Assembly (NCBI GenBank): GCA_900542945.1
Contig: UQPI01000039.1
Coordinates: 1 to 19,802, forward strand
Length of the DNA stretch: 19,802 nucleotides
Direction of reading: 5' to 3'
Source: an uncultured Collinsella sp.
GTDB taxonomy: Bacteria > Actinomycetota > Coriobacteriia > Coriobacteriales > Coriobacteriaceae
Both the position numbers and the translations under genes were made by a program. Under the pieces are notes generated by a model that saw only the letters and a program-made list of their open reading frames with translations, did no database searches and had not been told where the DNA came from. Positions 1 through 7,164 of the stretch are shown here, one piece after another (the stretch's first letter is position 1; the number at the start of each line of letters is the position of its first letter).

Positions 1-153
1 TTTGCCGGAAGCCGTTGATGCCGTCAGAAGCACATTGTCTTGCGTGTTAAAGATGGCATCTGCTGCCGCAACCTGGATAGAGCGCAGACTCTCCCAATCG
101 TGGGAGTAGATGAAGTCTTGGATAAACGGGGCGTAGCGGTCAAAGGCGTTCAC
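1..153 (-). CDS. sngC: SngC-like DEAD/DEAH-box helicase, N-terminal fragment (runs off left edge)
   Basis: Only the first 51 codons are in the window and the frame is open to base 1. The start is a GTG at 151-153, preceded on the minus strand by a GGGGAGG ribosome site about five bases upstream. The peptide shows a helicase Q-motif-like segment (LRSIQVAAADAIF, residues 23-35) and then motif I/Walker A (TASTASGK, residues 44-51). This spacing is typical of the N terminus of Lhr-like superfamily 2 helicases such as those in BREX type 2 and Shango loci. It follows the TerB-domain and ATPase genes on the same strand, the order seen in Shango (sngA, sngB, sngC). Helicase assignment is fairly secure. 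The Shango assignment rests on the neighbours, because the rest of the protein is not visible. An unrelated Lhr-type helicase remains possible. Confidence 0.8.
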   Translation of the reverse strand, partial: MNAFDRYAPFIQDFIYSHDWESLRSIQVAAADAIFNTQDNVLLTASTASGK

Positions 154-234
154 GGGGCCTCCCCTCAAATACGAACATCTCAACGCGGCTGGCAATGGTT
201 TGCAGCATTGCTGCCTCAACGTTTTTGCAGATAT

Positions 235-271
235 AACCTGCCAAAATAAACCTGTCCCTTTTTGGCAGGTT
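235..271. repeat. 12-bp perfect inverted repeat between sngB and sngC
   Basis: AACCTGCCAAAA (235-246) and TTTTGGCAGGTT (260-271) are exact reverse complements separated by 13 bases. One arm overlaps the sngB stop codon (270-272). No T-run follows on either strand, so it is not a classic intrinsic terminator. The loop carries a second CAGGTT copy next to GGGA, which recalls REP-like palindromes, but no other copy was seen in this window. It may modulate sngC expression or mRNA stability. Confidence 0.6.
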
Positions 272-1574
272 AGATGGTGAATTCGGCGAAGTTGCGGTCG
301 CCGCTTGCGGTGCCGGTGTCGCCTGTTGCTGCTGCCGGCGCCAGCGCGTCGCCGCCGACGCTTTGCAGCAACTCGGCCACGTTAGCATCGGGGTTTTGAC
401 ACAGGATATCGAGCAGCTCGATAAAGTCGCGGATGACCTCGCGGGGCGTCAGATGCGTGTCGGCCCCCACGCGGCCAAACTCGATCTTGAGGAAATCCAC
501 CAAGTCGTTCTCGGTAAGTGTGGGCGTCCAGCCAAAGTAGCCGGCGTGAATTTGCATGAGTTTTTCGATCAGCACCAGCAACTCCTCGTAGGTGAGTGGC
601 TGCAGACGGATGATGGGCGCGAGCATGTCCTTAAGGTCCTCGCGCGCAAAGCGACCCTGAGCGAGTCGGCTGCGCAGGGCCTCGTAGGAGAACACGCCGC
701 GGCGGCGGTCCTCGATAGAGGTCGGCGTGCCGCCCATGATCACGCCCAGGTACTGCGCCTTGCCCTGAAGTGTGTCGTTGTACATGGTCAGGATCTTCTC
801 GTAGTTGTACTGGCGCGTGATGGCATTGGGAATCTTATACAGATTCACGAGCTCGTCGATGAGTACCAGCATGCCCTTGTAGCCGCTGCAGACCAAAAAG
901 CGCGCAATGAGCTTAACGTAGTCGTACCAGTCGTCGTCGCTGATGATGGTCGAGGAGCCCAGCTCGGCGCGTGCCTCGCTCTTGGTGCGGTACTCGCCGC
1001 GGATCCATTTGGTCACGCGGCTCATGGCCTCTTCGTCGCCCTCGGATACGGCCGTGCGATAGCGGCGGAGCATGCGGGTGAAGTCGAAGCCGTGGACCAT
1101 CTCCTCAATCGGGGCCAGTTGGGCATTGACGGCAGACTCGTCGACGTCGGCACACGAGGCGACCCAGCGATCCAGAATAAGGTTGAGCGCACCGCCCTCG
1201 GGGCGCGTCTTGGTCGATATATTGCGGATGAGCTCGCGATAGGTGGCGAGGCCCTGGCCCTGGCCGCCCTGTAGGCGGCGCTCGGGGGAAAGGTCGGCAT
1301 CGGCGACCACGAAGCCCTCGCCCATGGCATGCGTTCGGATGGTCTGGAGCAAAAAGCTCTTGCCGGCGCCGTAGCGACCGACTAGGAAACGGAAGCTTGC
1401 GCCGCCGTCGGCGATGAGACTCAGGTCGGTGAGCAGGGCGCGGATCTCGACCTCGCGTCCTACGGTGATGTAGGGAAGGCCAATGCGCGGGACAACGCCG
1501 CCCTTGAGCGAGTTGAGAATGACGGCGGCGACGCGCTTGGGCACACGGGGTGCTGCGGATGCGGTATCACTCAT
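270..1574 (-). CDS. sngB: SngB-like P-loop ATPase (BrxD/DUF2791 type)
   Basis: This 434-residue protein is a cytoplasmic AAA-like ATPase. Walker A is GRYGAGKS at residues 66-73, and Walker B is a hydrophobic strand ending in DE (residues 234-241). A downstream GGTP...RRGVFSYEALRSRL segment (about 281-304) resembles the conserved block of BREX BrxD/DUF2791 ATPases. The ATG start at 1572-1574 overlaps the end of the upstream TerB gene by eight bases, which implies translational coupling. The helicase gene follows after 116 bases. In Shango the equivalent ATPase works with a TerB protein and a helicase to block phage, and its molecular mechanism is not known to me. The C-terminal tail is Ala/Gly-rich and probably disordered. 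ATPase identity is strong, and SngB identity is inferred from operon context. Confidence 0.88.
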   Translation of the reverse strand: MSDTASAAPRVPKRVAAVILNSLKGGVVPRIGLPYITVGREVEIRALLTDLSLIADGGASFRFLVGRYGAGKSFLLQTIRTHAMGEGFVVADADLSPERRLQGGQGQGLATYRELIRNISTKTRPEGGALNLILDRWVASCADVDESAVNAQLAPIEEMVHGFDFTRMLRRYRTAVSEGDEEAMSRVTKWIRGEYRTKSEARAELGSSTIISDDDWYDYVKLIARFLVCSGYKGMLVLIDELVNLYKIPNAITRQYNYEKILTMYNDTLQGKAQYLGVIMGGTPTSIEDRRRGVFSYEALRSRLAQGRFAREDLKDMLAPIIRLQPLTYEELLVLIEKLMQIHAGYFGWTPTLTENDLVDFLKIEFGRVGADTHLTPREVIRDFIELLDILCQNPDANVAELLQSVGGDALAPAAATGDTGTASGDRNFAEFTI

Positions 1575-3327
1575 GGTCTAAGTATCCTCTCACGTCTGCT
1601 TCGTAATCCTCGATAATCTGCGGTCCTGCCGCTCCAAACTCGATAACGGTGTCACCCACCAGGTCAAAGAGTGCCTCATTGATGCTGTCGACGAGCATAT
1701 CCTCGCTCTGGCCCGACCTCTCCACTGCCGATGTCGCTTGCGCTGCGTTTTGCTCGAGGAGGGCGCGCAGATACGCGGTTGCGGCAGGCGCGAGTTTGTT
1801 CGCAGCTTCGGTGGACGCGGGCGTAACGGGTGCGGGCACAGACATGAGGAGCGGTGCCACGACGCCAAACTCTTCGGTTGAGACAGTCGGCTCGCCGGGT
1901 TCGTCTTGCTGTATGGTTATCTCGCCAGGTTCGGCAGCCATGCCGGGTGCAGGCTCGGTGCTCGGTTGCTCGATAAGCGTCGCTTCGGCTTCCACAGGTG
2001 CGTCGTCCTCGCGCTCCTCATCGATCAAAAGCGCCTCACGTGTTTGTGCGGCGGTGCTCCGAATGTGCCCCAGCTGGCTCAGGTCGATATCGATCTTGAC
2101 GGGCTGGTGCGCAGCATCCCACGAAAGCCATGCCACAATCTCGTCATCGATAATCTTGGCCAGATATTTGGGGACCTTTTCTTCCTTAAGGGGATGGGCG
2201 GGGTCCAGCGCCAGGCGTAGGCGTTGGTCGCAGGCGCGCATCATTTCACCGAGCTTGCTGCTCTTTTGCCTGCTGCCGTGGATACGCATGCATTCCCAAA
2301 AGCCGTTTTGGCAACGGTAGATATGGATAGGATTCAGGCGGTATTCGCAGTCCTCGTGGCGCTCGGGCGCAAAGAATACGGCCGAGGCAAACATGGTGTA
2401 GGGCATGGCCGTCTCCTCCCCAAATAAACTCGCCACGATGCCGGTCTTTCGGTGCGTGTCATAGTAGCGCGCCATGCGGACATACACGGCGCATGCCACG
2501 TGGCGCAGATCGCAGTGGTGGCTGCGGTCGAGCCGCGAGTTACTTAGGTTGTACGTGGAGAGGGCGTTGATGGCGGCCATGAGTCGTTCCTCGCGCACCT
2601 CATCGGGCGGAAGGGGGAGCGTGGGCTCGGAGATTTTGCGACGCTTAGGGGTCTGGCCGGACGGTGCCGGTGCTGGTACAAGGTCTCGTGCCGCGCGCCG
2701 CAGCTCGACAAGGGCGTTATCGAACATGACGGTTTTAGAGTCGCGAAGCAGCTTGGGGTCGAGCCCGTGGAACACGGCGTAATCCTGCAGCCACACGCGC
2801 GCAAACCGGTCGATGCCGGGCTCGAAGGCGCGATAGACATCCCAAAAGGCCTTGATCTTGTTAAAACCATCGAGCGGATTATCTACGCCAATGCCGCAGA
2901 TCAGCTCATAGAGATACAGAAAGGCAAAGGACGTAGACGTTTCCTCGACGGTTCCGCGGCGCACTTGGGCACGCCAGGTAAAGTAGCCGCGCAACTGTCG
3001 ATCGCTCATGGCATTGTAGGTGGGAAAGTACGACTTAAAGGTGCCGTTGTAGGGGCAGTCGTCCTCAAAGTCGGCCATCAGCAGGCCTTGGCGGTAGAAA
3101 AGCTCGGCTTCCGAAAGCCAACGACCCGCGCCGCCCTTGGGGTCATCCTGCCAGCGCGATATCTCGCGCATTTTGCGGTACTGGTCGGGGAGGAAATTCT
3201 GCATCTGTCGGCCGGTTTTGAGAATCGGCTCGTCTGCGTAGATTTCGTTTGAGAAGCGGGCGGACTGATGGGTCCGGGCCTCGGCCATAATGCGCTCGAT
3301 GAGCATCTTGATGTCCTGGTCGGCCAC
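1567..3327 (-). CDS. sngA: SngA-like TerB-N/TerB-C domain protein
   Basis: This is a 586-residue soluble protein. An N-terminal TerB-N domain covers roughly residues 40-250, with the hallmark LRGYFTWRAQVRRG at about 112-125 and the helical YLYELICGIG at about 138-147. The C-terminal part resembles TerB-C. It starts near the KIDIDLSQL segment (about residue 400), is interrupted by an acidic, Pro/Glu-rich low-complexity stretch (about 430-500), and ends in a conserved-looking DSINEALFDLVGDTVIE block (about 549-565). TerB-N/TerB-C proteins are known partners of ATPases and helicases in DNA-linked stress and defence operons, including Shango. The GTG start (3325-3327) is supported by a GGAGAGGAG site just upstream. 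It is the first gene of the operon, and its promoter region carries a LexA-like palindrome. Confidence 0.87.
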   Translation of the reverse strand: MADQDIKMLIERIMAEARTHQSARFSNEIYADEPILKTGRQMQNFLPDQYRKMREISRWQDDPKGGAGRWLSEAELFYRQGLLMADFEDDCPYNGTFKSYFPTYNAMSDRQLRGYFTWRAQVRRGTVEETSTSFAFLYLYELICGIGVDNPLDGFNKIKAFWDVYRAFEPGIDRFARVWLQDYAVFHGLDPKLLRDSKTVMFDNALVELRRAARDLVPAPAPSGQTPKRRKISEPTLPLPPDEVREERLMAAINALSTYNLSNSRLDRSHHCDLRHVACAVYVRMARYYDTHRKTGIVASLFGEETAMPYTMFASAVFFAPERHEDCEYRLNPIHIYRCQNGFWECMRIHGSRQKSSKLGEMMRACDQRLRLALDPAHPLKEEKVPKYLAKIIDDEIVAWLSWDAAHQPVKIDIDLSQLGHIRSTAAQTREALLIDEEREDDAPVEAEATLIEQPSTEPAPGMAAEPGEITIQQDEPGEPTVSTEEFGVVAPLLMSVPAPVTPASTEAANKLAPAATAYLRALLEQNAAQATSAVERSGQSEDMLVDSINEALFDLVGDTVIEFGAAGPQIIEDYEADVRGYLDHE

Positions 3328-3364
3328 CGCTTCTCCTCTCCTAACGCAGCTTCGGTGACCTCAT

Positions 3365-3373
3365 ATCATAGCA
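3365..3373 (-). promoter_or_regulatory. Extended -10 promoter for the sngA operon
   Basis: Reading the minus strand, TGC TATGAT is a good extended -10 element about 38 bases upstream of the sngA GTG. No good -35 hexamer sits 16-18 bases upstream, which fits an extended -10 promoter. The start of transcription would be near 3358. This is a prediction from sequence only. Confidence 0.45.
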
Positions 3374-3378
3374 CAGCA

Positions 3379-3394
3379 TCAAACAGGTGTTCGA
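3379..3394. promoter_or_regulatory. LexA/SOS-box-like operator upstream of sngA
   Basis: The plus strand reads TCAAACAGGTGTTCGA. The actinobacterial SOS box is TCGAAC-N4-GTTCGA, and this site differs at a single base in one half (TCAAAC). Against the Bacillus consensus CGAACRNRYGTTYG it has 13 of 14 matches. It sits eight bases upstream of the extended -10 and so overlaps the -35 zone, a normal repressor position. It lies between the end of the DUF554 gene and sngA, so the downstream target is the sngA operon. LexA binding is inferred. Confidence 0.6.
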
Positions 3395-3415
3395 GATACT
3401 GCTGCGTAGATAGAT

Positions 3416-4132
3416 TTAGAACAGGAGGGCGTAGATGACGGCGATGACGACGGAGGGGAGCATATTGGCCGTGCGGAAGGTCTGAGGACGGATGAGGTTG
3501 ACGCCGACGCAGAAGATGAGCATGGAGCCTACGAGCGAAAGGCTGTCGAGGGCTGCCGTGGTCATGATGGGGGAGAGTGCGCCGGCAAACAGCGTGATCG
3601 TCCCCTGGAACACGGCGACGGGCAGGGCGGAGAAGATGCAGCCGCGGCCAAGCGAGGCCGTCATGGTGCAGACGATGATGCAGTCCAGTGCGCCCTTGAG
3701 GGCAAGCGTTGACCAGTCGCCGAGCAGGCCGTCCTGGATCGATCCCACAATGGCCATGGCGCCGATGCACACGGTGAGTGAAGTCGAGACAAAAGCGTTG
3801 GTGAACTCGTTATCGCCCTCACTGCCAGTCTTGCGCTTGAGCCATTCGCCAAGGTTTTCAATGGCGGCTTCCAAGTTGACGGCCTCGCCGATGAGCGAAC
3901 CGAGCGCAAATGAGACGATGAGCATGGTGGTACCGGTGGTCGACAGCGCCTTTCCATCGATGACGAGCATCTTTTGCATGGTGCCGCCCAGGCCGATAAA
4001 CAGGACGCACAGCCCCGATGCTTTCATGAGCGTGTCTTGGATGCACGGTGTAATGAAGCGGCCGCCCGCTAATCCCAAAAGACCGCCCGCAACTAAAAGC
4101 ACAACGTTGATGACTGTTCCCAAGCCCGGCAT
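3416..4132 (-). CDS. DUF554 family integral membrane protein
   Basis: This 238-residue, very hydrophobic protein begins MPGLGTVINVVLLVAGGLLG, the usual start of the DUF554 family (YqgA/YdfK type), whose transport function is not established. About seven membrane segments can be seen, with a family-like CIGAMAIVGSIQDG block in the middle. The open frame extends upstream to 4201. The ATG at 4130-4132 is chosen because an AGGAGGG ribosome site lies just before it and the protein then matches the family start. An extended -10-like TGC TACGAT (4163-4171, minus) gives a short leader. There is no clear terminator before the sngA promoter, so some read-through into that operon is possible. Family assignment is confident, and function is unknown. 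Confidence 0.88.
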   Translation of the reverse strand: MPGLGTVINVVLLVAGGLLGLAGGRFITPCIQDTLMKASGLCVLFIGLGGTMQKMLVIDGKALSTTGTTMLIVSFALGSLIGEAVNLEAAIENLGEWLKRKTGSEGDNEFTNAFVSTSLTVCIGAMAIVGSIQDGLLGDWSTLALKGALDCIIVCTMTASLGRGCIFSALPVAVFQGTITLFAGALSPIMTTAALDSLSLVGSMLIFCVGVNLIRPQTFRTANMLPSVVIAVIYALLF

Positions 4133-4162
4133 GAGCCCTCCTGTATTGATGCCAACGTGGCA

Positions 4163-4171
4163 ATCGTAGCA
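4163..4171 (-). promoter_or_regulatory. Possible extended -10 promoter for the DUF554 gene
   Basis: On the minus strand TGC TACGAT lies about 31 bases upstream of the chosen ATG. No convincing -35 is present. It resembles the extended -10 in front of sngA, which gives modest support. Confidence 0.35.
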
Positions 4172-4250
4172 GAACGAAATGCGAGGCACATCGCGACTCA
4201 TCTAATACGTTATATAAGTGGTGTTAGGAATGATGCGCAGCATTTAAGCC

Positions 4251-5681
4251 TCAGGTGGTTGTCGGGACATAGGGATAGTAGTCAAAGCGCAGTGTCATAA
4301 GCCGCTGTGGGGATTCAATAGCCGCGGCGATGATATTGGCATCGCGGGCGCGATCAAACCCTTCGAGTTCGATCTGATACGAGACGTCTTGCATAATGTC
4401 CAGACGTCGCCAGGCTAGGAGTGTGTCACCATCGAATTCCAAGGTTTTGCCTCCGTCTGGGGCAACGGCGTATAGACGCAGTTTAGCGGTGGTTGCAGGG
4501 TCGACAACCGTGACCTTTTTAATTTCGTTTCGAGTATTCTTGGCGCCCAACAGGGTGAGCAGTGTTGGGGCCACGACCTCGCCCGATGGCAAAAAGACGA
4601 CTTCGATGGACTCGGGAAATGCGATGATTGCCGACTTGCGGACGGGCTGATTGGCGGCGGCAACTTCGATGTTCGCAGCGTCGATGACCTCCGTGTGGTC
4701 GAGCGCGGCAAGCACGCAGCAGTTACCTTCATCGATCTCCTGAGGATCAGCAAGCCCCAGACTGTCCGCGAGCTCGGGATCGTTTGGATCGGTAGCGGGC
4801 TCATTCGGTGCTTCGAAAGAAGCTGGGACGCTGTTTGTCAGCGACGGCGTGTCGCCCGCACCTGCTTCTTTGTCCGCGCTCTCTTCTTGTATGGTTGCGT
4901 TGATGGGTTCGTCGTTTGAGGGGAGCGTCTTGGCGTCAAGCGCGGAGGGGAGAATTCCGATGGCTCCGGATCCGCTCCACTCCATTTCGAGAAGCGCCGG
5001 GTCGGCAAGAATGCGTTGCCTGCTTTGCGCGTGGGCATCGATTTCAATAGGACCTGCCTCCGTCCCACGCGTAATGCTGAGCGATCCGGCCGACTTCTCG
5101 AAATGAATGTCTGTGTCTTCGGTGCTGGCGGCGTAGAACAGCAGGGATGCTTCTCCTGCCGCGATGGCATCGGTGCCGGCTTTGGTCAGCCGCAACGATG
5201 CCGTGAATGAGAGAGTGGGCTGCACATCGTCTGCATTCGCGGCGGCGCAGCCCAGACATATACCGCCTCCTTTCTCGAAAAACGTACCGTCGAAGGCGAC
5301 CTTCGCTCCGTTCGCCGAGTCATCGACCGAAGCGATGTCGATGCGCAACTCCAAATCGCACGGATCGCCATCTGCATCGAGCACAACCGAGCGCCACGTG
5401 CAGACGGCGCACCCCGCCTGGGAGCCGTTTGCCTTGTTCGAACGATTGATATCCACGACTATCGAGCCGTCCGTATTACGACGAAGGCATCCCGAGGTTG
5501 AGATTGCGGCCTGTGCGAACGAAAAACGCTTGCACGCAATGGCGCTCGACGGATTTGGTGCGGAGCTTAGGGCTGCTGGTAAGGAGTCTGCCATGACGGG
5601 AGTCGCCCAAGCGGCGACAGGCGTTCCGGTTGCGAGCGCGCCGCAGAGTGCGACGACGGGCAAAAGGTTCTTCGATGCCAT
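4251..5681 (-). CDS. Secreted cysteine-containing protein, unknown function
   Basis: This 476-residue protein is not recognised. It begins with a Sec signal peptide (MASKNLLPVVALCGALATG..., cleavage probably around residues 26-32). The N-terminal half carries several cysteines, including CAVC and CLGC pairs and two single cysteines before them, followed by what reads as beta-rich sequence. The middle (about 265-320) is acidic and rich in Pro/Glu/Asp/Ala, probably a disordered linker. The C-terminal third is again folded-looking and has an EGNCC motif near its start. It ends in PYVPTTT with no transmembrane anchor or LPXTG motif. The start has an AAGGAGA ribosome site. It is the last gene of a five-gene minus-strand cluster and follows the preceding stop by 18 bases. 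A secreted or surface-associated structural role is inferred from context only. Confidence 0.75.
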   Translation of the reverse strand: MASKNLLPVVALCGALATGTPVAAWATPVMADSLPAALSSAPNPSSAIACKRFSFAQAAISTSGCLRRNTDGSIVVDINRSNKANGSQAGCAVCTWRSVVLDADGDPCDLELRIDIASVDDSANGAKVAFDGTFFEKGGGICLGCAAANADDVQPTLSFTASLRLTKAGTDAIAAGEASLLFYAASTEDTDIHFEKSAGSLSITRGTEAGPIEIDAHAQSRQRILADPALLEMEWSGSGAIGILPSALDAKTLPSNDEPINATIQEESADKEAGAGDTPSLTNSVPASFEAPNEPATDPNDPELADSLGLADPQEIDEGNCCVLAALDHTEVIDAANIEVAAANQPVRKSAIIAFPESIEVVFLPSGEVVAPTLLTLLGAKNTRNEIKKVTVVDPATTAKLRLYAVAPDGGKTLEFDGDTLLAWRRLDIMQDVSYQIELEGFDRARDANIIAAAIESPQRLMTLRFDYYPYVPTTT

Positions 5682-5699
5682 GGGGTCTCCTTAGCTAAT

Positions 5700-5981
5700 T
5701 TAGTGCGGCCTGTCCGTGTTTCGTTTCTGGCTGCGTTTGATGTGCAGACCGAGGCCGGCGGTTCCCGCGCCTGCTGCCGTGGCGCCTGCTGCCAAGAGCC
5801 ATCGTCTGTCGTCTGTCTGTGCCAACGGTTCCTTGCAGTTGCCACGGTCGAGCTCCGAGAGGTCGACCGTCACTTGCGTGGCGGCCTGCGCCTGTTCTTG
5901 CTGGGCAAAGGCCATGGCTGGCCCAAACGCTAGGATACTGACGGCGGCGGCCAGGGCGACGGCCTTATGCCGTGTGCGCAC
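5700..5981 (-). CDS. Small exported protein with C-terminal membrane anchor
   Basis: The protein has 93 residues if the GTG at 5979-5981 is used. That start gives a clean signal peptide (VRTRHK followed by a hydrophobic core and AMAFAQ). A TTG at 6011 would lengthen it to 103 residues. The mature part is short and Gln/Ala-rich, then has DLSELDRGNCKEPL, a hydrophobic Ala/Gly-rich helix (RWLLAAGATAAGAGTAGLGL) and a basic tail (KRSQKR). This is the layout of a C-terminally anchored cell-surface peptide, but there is no LPXTG sorting signal. It overlaps the upstream secreted-protein gene by 17 bases, suggesting coupled translation. The protein is not recognised beyond these features. Confidence 0.68.
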   Translation of the reverse strand: MRTRHKAVALAAAVSILAFGPAMAFAQQEQAQAATQVTVDLSELDRGNCKEPLAQTDDRRWLLAAGATAAGAGTAGLGLHIKRSQKRNTDRPH

Positions 5982-6564
5982 CGGGCTCGACCGTCCAGGT
6001 GATCGTTGCAACCTGATCGCCTTCGCCGGTTACGCGGAAGATGTCGCGCGTGACGCGGGCGACGTTTCCGCTTGTCTTGAGCTTAATTTTGTCCGTGCCG
6101 CCGGCAATGCCCTGGTAGCCCATGTCGAAGGCTGCATTCTTGGAAAGATCGAGGCCCGTCTCCTGCATTGCGGCGCTGGCGTTCTGGAGTGCGCCGTCGG
6201 GGCCGACCTTAAAGTCGATGGAATTCTGCGCGGTTCCGGCCTTGGCGTCGGCGGCAATGGTCCAGGTGTTCATGGCGTCGATCTTCATGTTGGTGACATG
6301 GATGCCGTAGGCCGAATGATTGTCGATGGTGGTCGCGTCTTCTGAGGGGCCCTGAAGCGTGCCGTCGGCCTTGGCGACGAAGGGAATAACCGTTGGAACT
6401 TTGAACTCTACGTTGTCGATCTCGGTCCTGACCATTACTTTCGTGGTTCCAACGCGCCCGGCTGCCAGAGCTGGCGTCGGGGCGGCGCCCATTGCGAGCG
6501 CGAGCGCGAGCCCTGCGCCCACGACGAGCGCTCTGGCTCCGTTCATGTTCCTGGTGATGTCCAT
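5965..6564 (-). CDS. Secreted beta-rich protein, unknown function
   Basis: This 199-residue protein has a signal peptide ending near PTPALAA (residues 29-35), followed by a cysteine-free, probably all-beta mature domain. The segment EFKVPTVIPFVAKADGTL then TIDNHSAYGIHVTNMKID resembles the general pattern of Gram-positive surface beta-sandwich proteins, with a strand, a Pro turn, and a bonding segment with N-H-S near a conserved tryptophan. I cannot tie it to a named family such as WxL or TasA. The ATG start has an AAAGGAA ribosome site. It lies 90 bases downstream of the membrane-anchored gene, with a GC hairpin in between, and overlaps the next gene. It could be the major structural subunit of the cluster, which is inference. 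Confidence 0.72.
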   Translation of the reverse strand: MDITRNMNGARALVVGAGLALALAMGAAPTPALAAGRVGTTKVMVRTEIDNVEFKVPTVIPFVAKADGTLQGPSEDATTIDNHSAYGIHVTNMKIDAMNTWTIAADAKAGTAQNSIDFKVGPDGALQNASAAMQETGLDLSKNAAFDMGYQGIAGGTDKIKLKTSGNVARVTRDIFRVTGEGDQVATITWTVEPGAHTA

Positions 6565-6584
6565 GGTCGTTCCTTTCTATTCGC

Positions 6585-6601
6585 CGCGGGCCGTCCCCGC
6601 G
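6585..6601 (-). repeat. GC-rich hairpin in front of the secreted beta-protein gene
   Basis: CGCGGG (6585-6590) and CCCGCG (6596-6601) form a six-base stem with a five-base loop, seven bases upstream (on the minus strand) of the AAAGGAA ribosome site. It sits in the only sizeable gap (90 bases) of the cluster and could protect or process the downstream mRNA. There is no T-run. Confidence 0.4.
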
Positions 6602-6654
6602 ATGATTGGACGAATGCTGGTGAATTGCGTGCGGTGCCGCGTCGGCCGAAAAAG

Positions 6655-7164
6655 CTAGTTCTCGGCTTGCTCAACCCGTACCTTGACACGTGTCGGATTG
6701 CCGTGGCTGTCGAGGGTCTTGGCATCGAGTGCCTGGATCTCGATGTATGCCTCGCCTTCTTTGATGTCGCCGGCGGGGCACGTCTCGATTGTCTTGCCGG
6801 TCTCGACCACACCGGATTCGTACATGGTCTCGTCGTTTTGGATGACGCAGAATCGCTGGGGAAATTTATTGTCTTGGACGTTTTGCACGTTGACGCGCAG
6901 CTTGCCGTCCTCCTGTAGCTGAGCGACCGGCGCGACCGAAATCGTCATCATGTTGTCGCGGACGATGGCATCGAGCTCATCTTGGATTTCTTGTCGCGAT
7001 TTACCCTCTGCCGTCGTGACTGAGGCGCCCGCTTCGGGCACGGGCTGCGACTGCCAGGCGTATAGCCCTACGGCGATGAGGGCGCAGACGATAGCCAGAC
7101 AGACAACGACGAGTTTCTTGCGACGCCCCAGTCCTGCGAGGCGGGGCGGCTTCTTCGCACTCAT
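6655..7164 (-). CDS. Membrane-anchored extracytoplasmic protein, unknown function
   Basis: This 169-residue protein has a basic N terminus (PPRLAGLGRRKK), one transmembrane helix (about residues 18-37) and an exported domain of about 125 residues. The domain contains DNMMTISVAPVAQL and a KFPQRFCVIQNDETMYESG region, with two cysteines that could pair (FCVIQ and ETCPAG). It reads as a beta-rich domain held on the outer face of the membrane. The ATG overlaps the stop of the upstream 98-residue gene as ATGA, which indicates tight coupling. I do not recognise a family. The position in the cluster suggests an anchor or assembly factor for the secreted proteins that follow. Confidence 0.75.
   Translation of the reverse strand: MSAKKPPRLAGLGRRKKLVVVCLAIVCALIAVGLYAWQSQPVPEAGASVTTAEGKSRQEIQDELDAIVRDNMMTISVAPVAQLQEDGKLRVNVQNVQDNKFPQRFCVIQNDETMYESGVVETGKTIETCPAGDIKEGEAYIEIQALDAKTLDSHGNPTRVKVRVEQAEN

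Noticed and set aside
40..249. A 69-codon plus-strand open frame at the left edge
   Set aside because: It overlaps the helicase start on the opposite strand, which has a ribosome site, a Q-motif-like segment and a Walker A motif.
363..1274. A 303-codon plus-strand open frame opposite the ATPase gene
   Set aside because: Antisense shadow of sngB, with no ribosome site and no family features, while the minus-strand protein has Walker A and B motifs.
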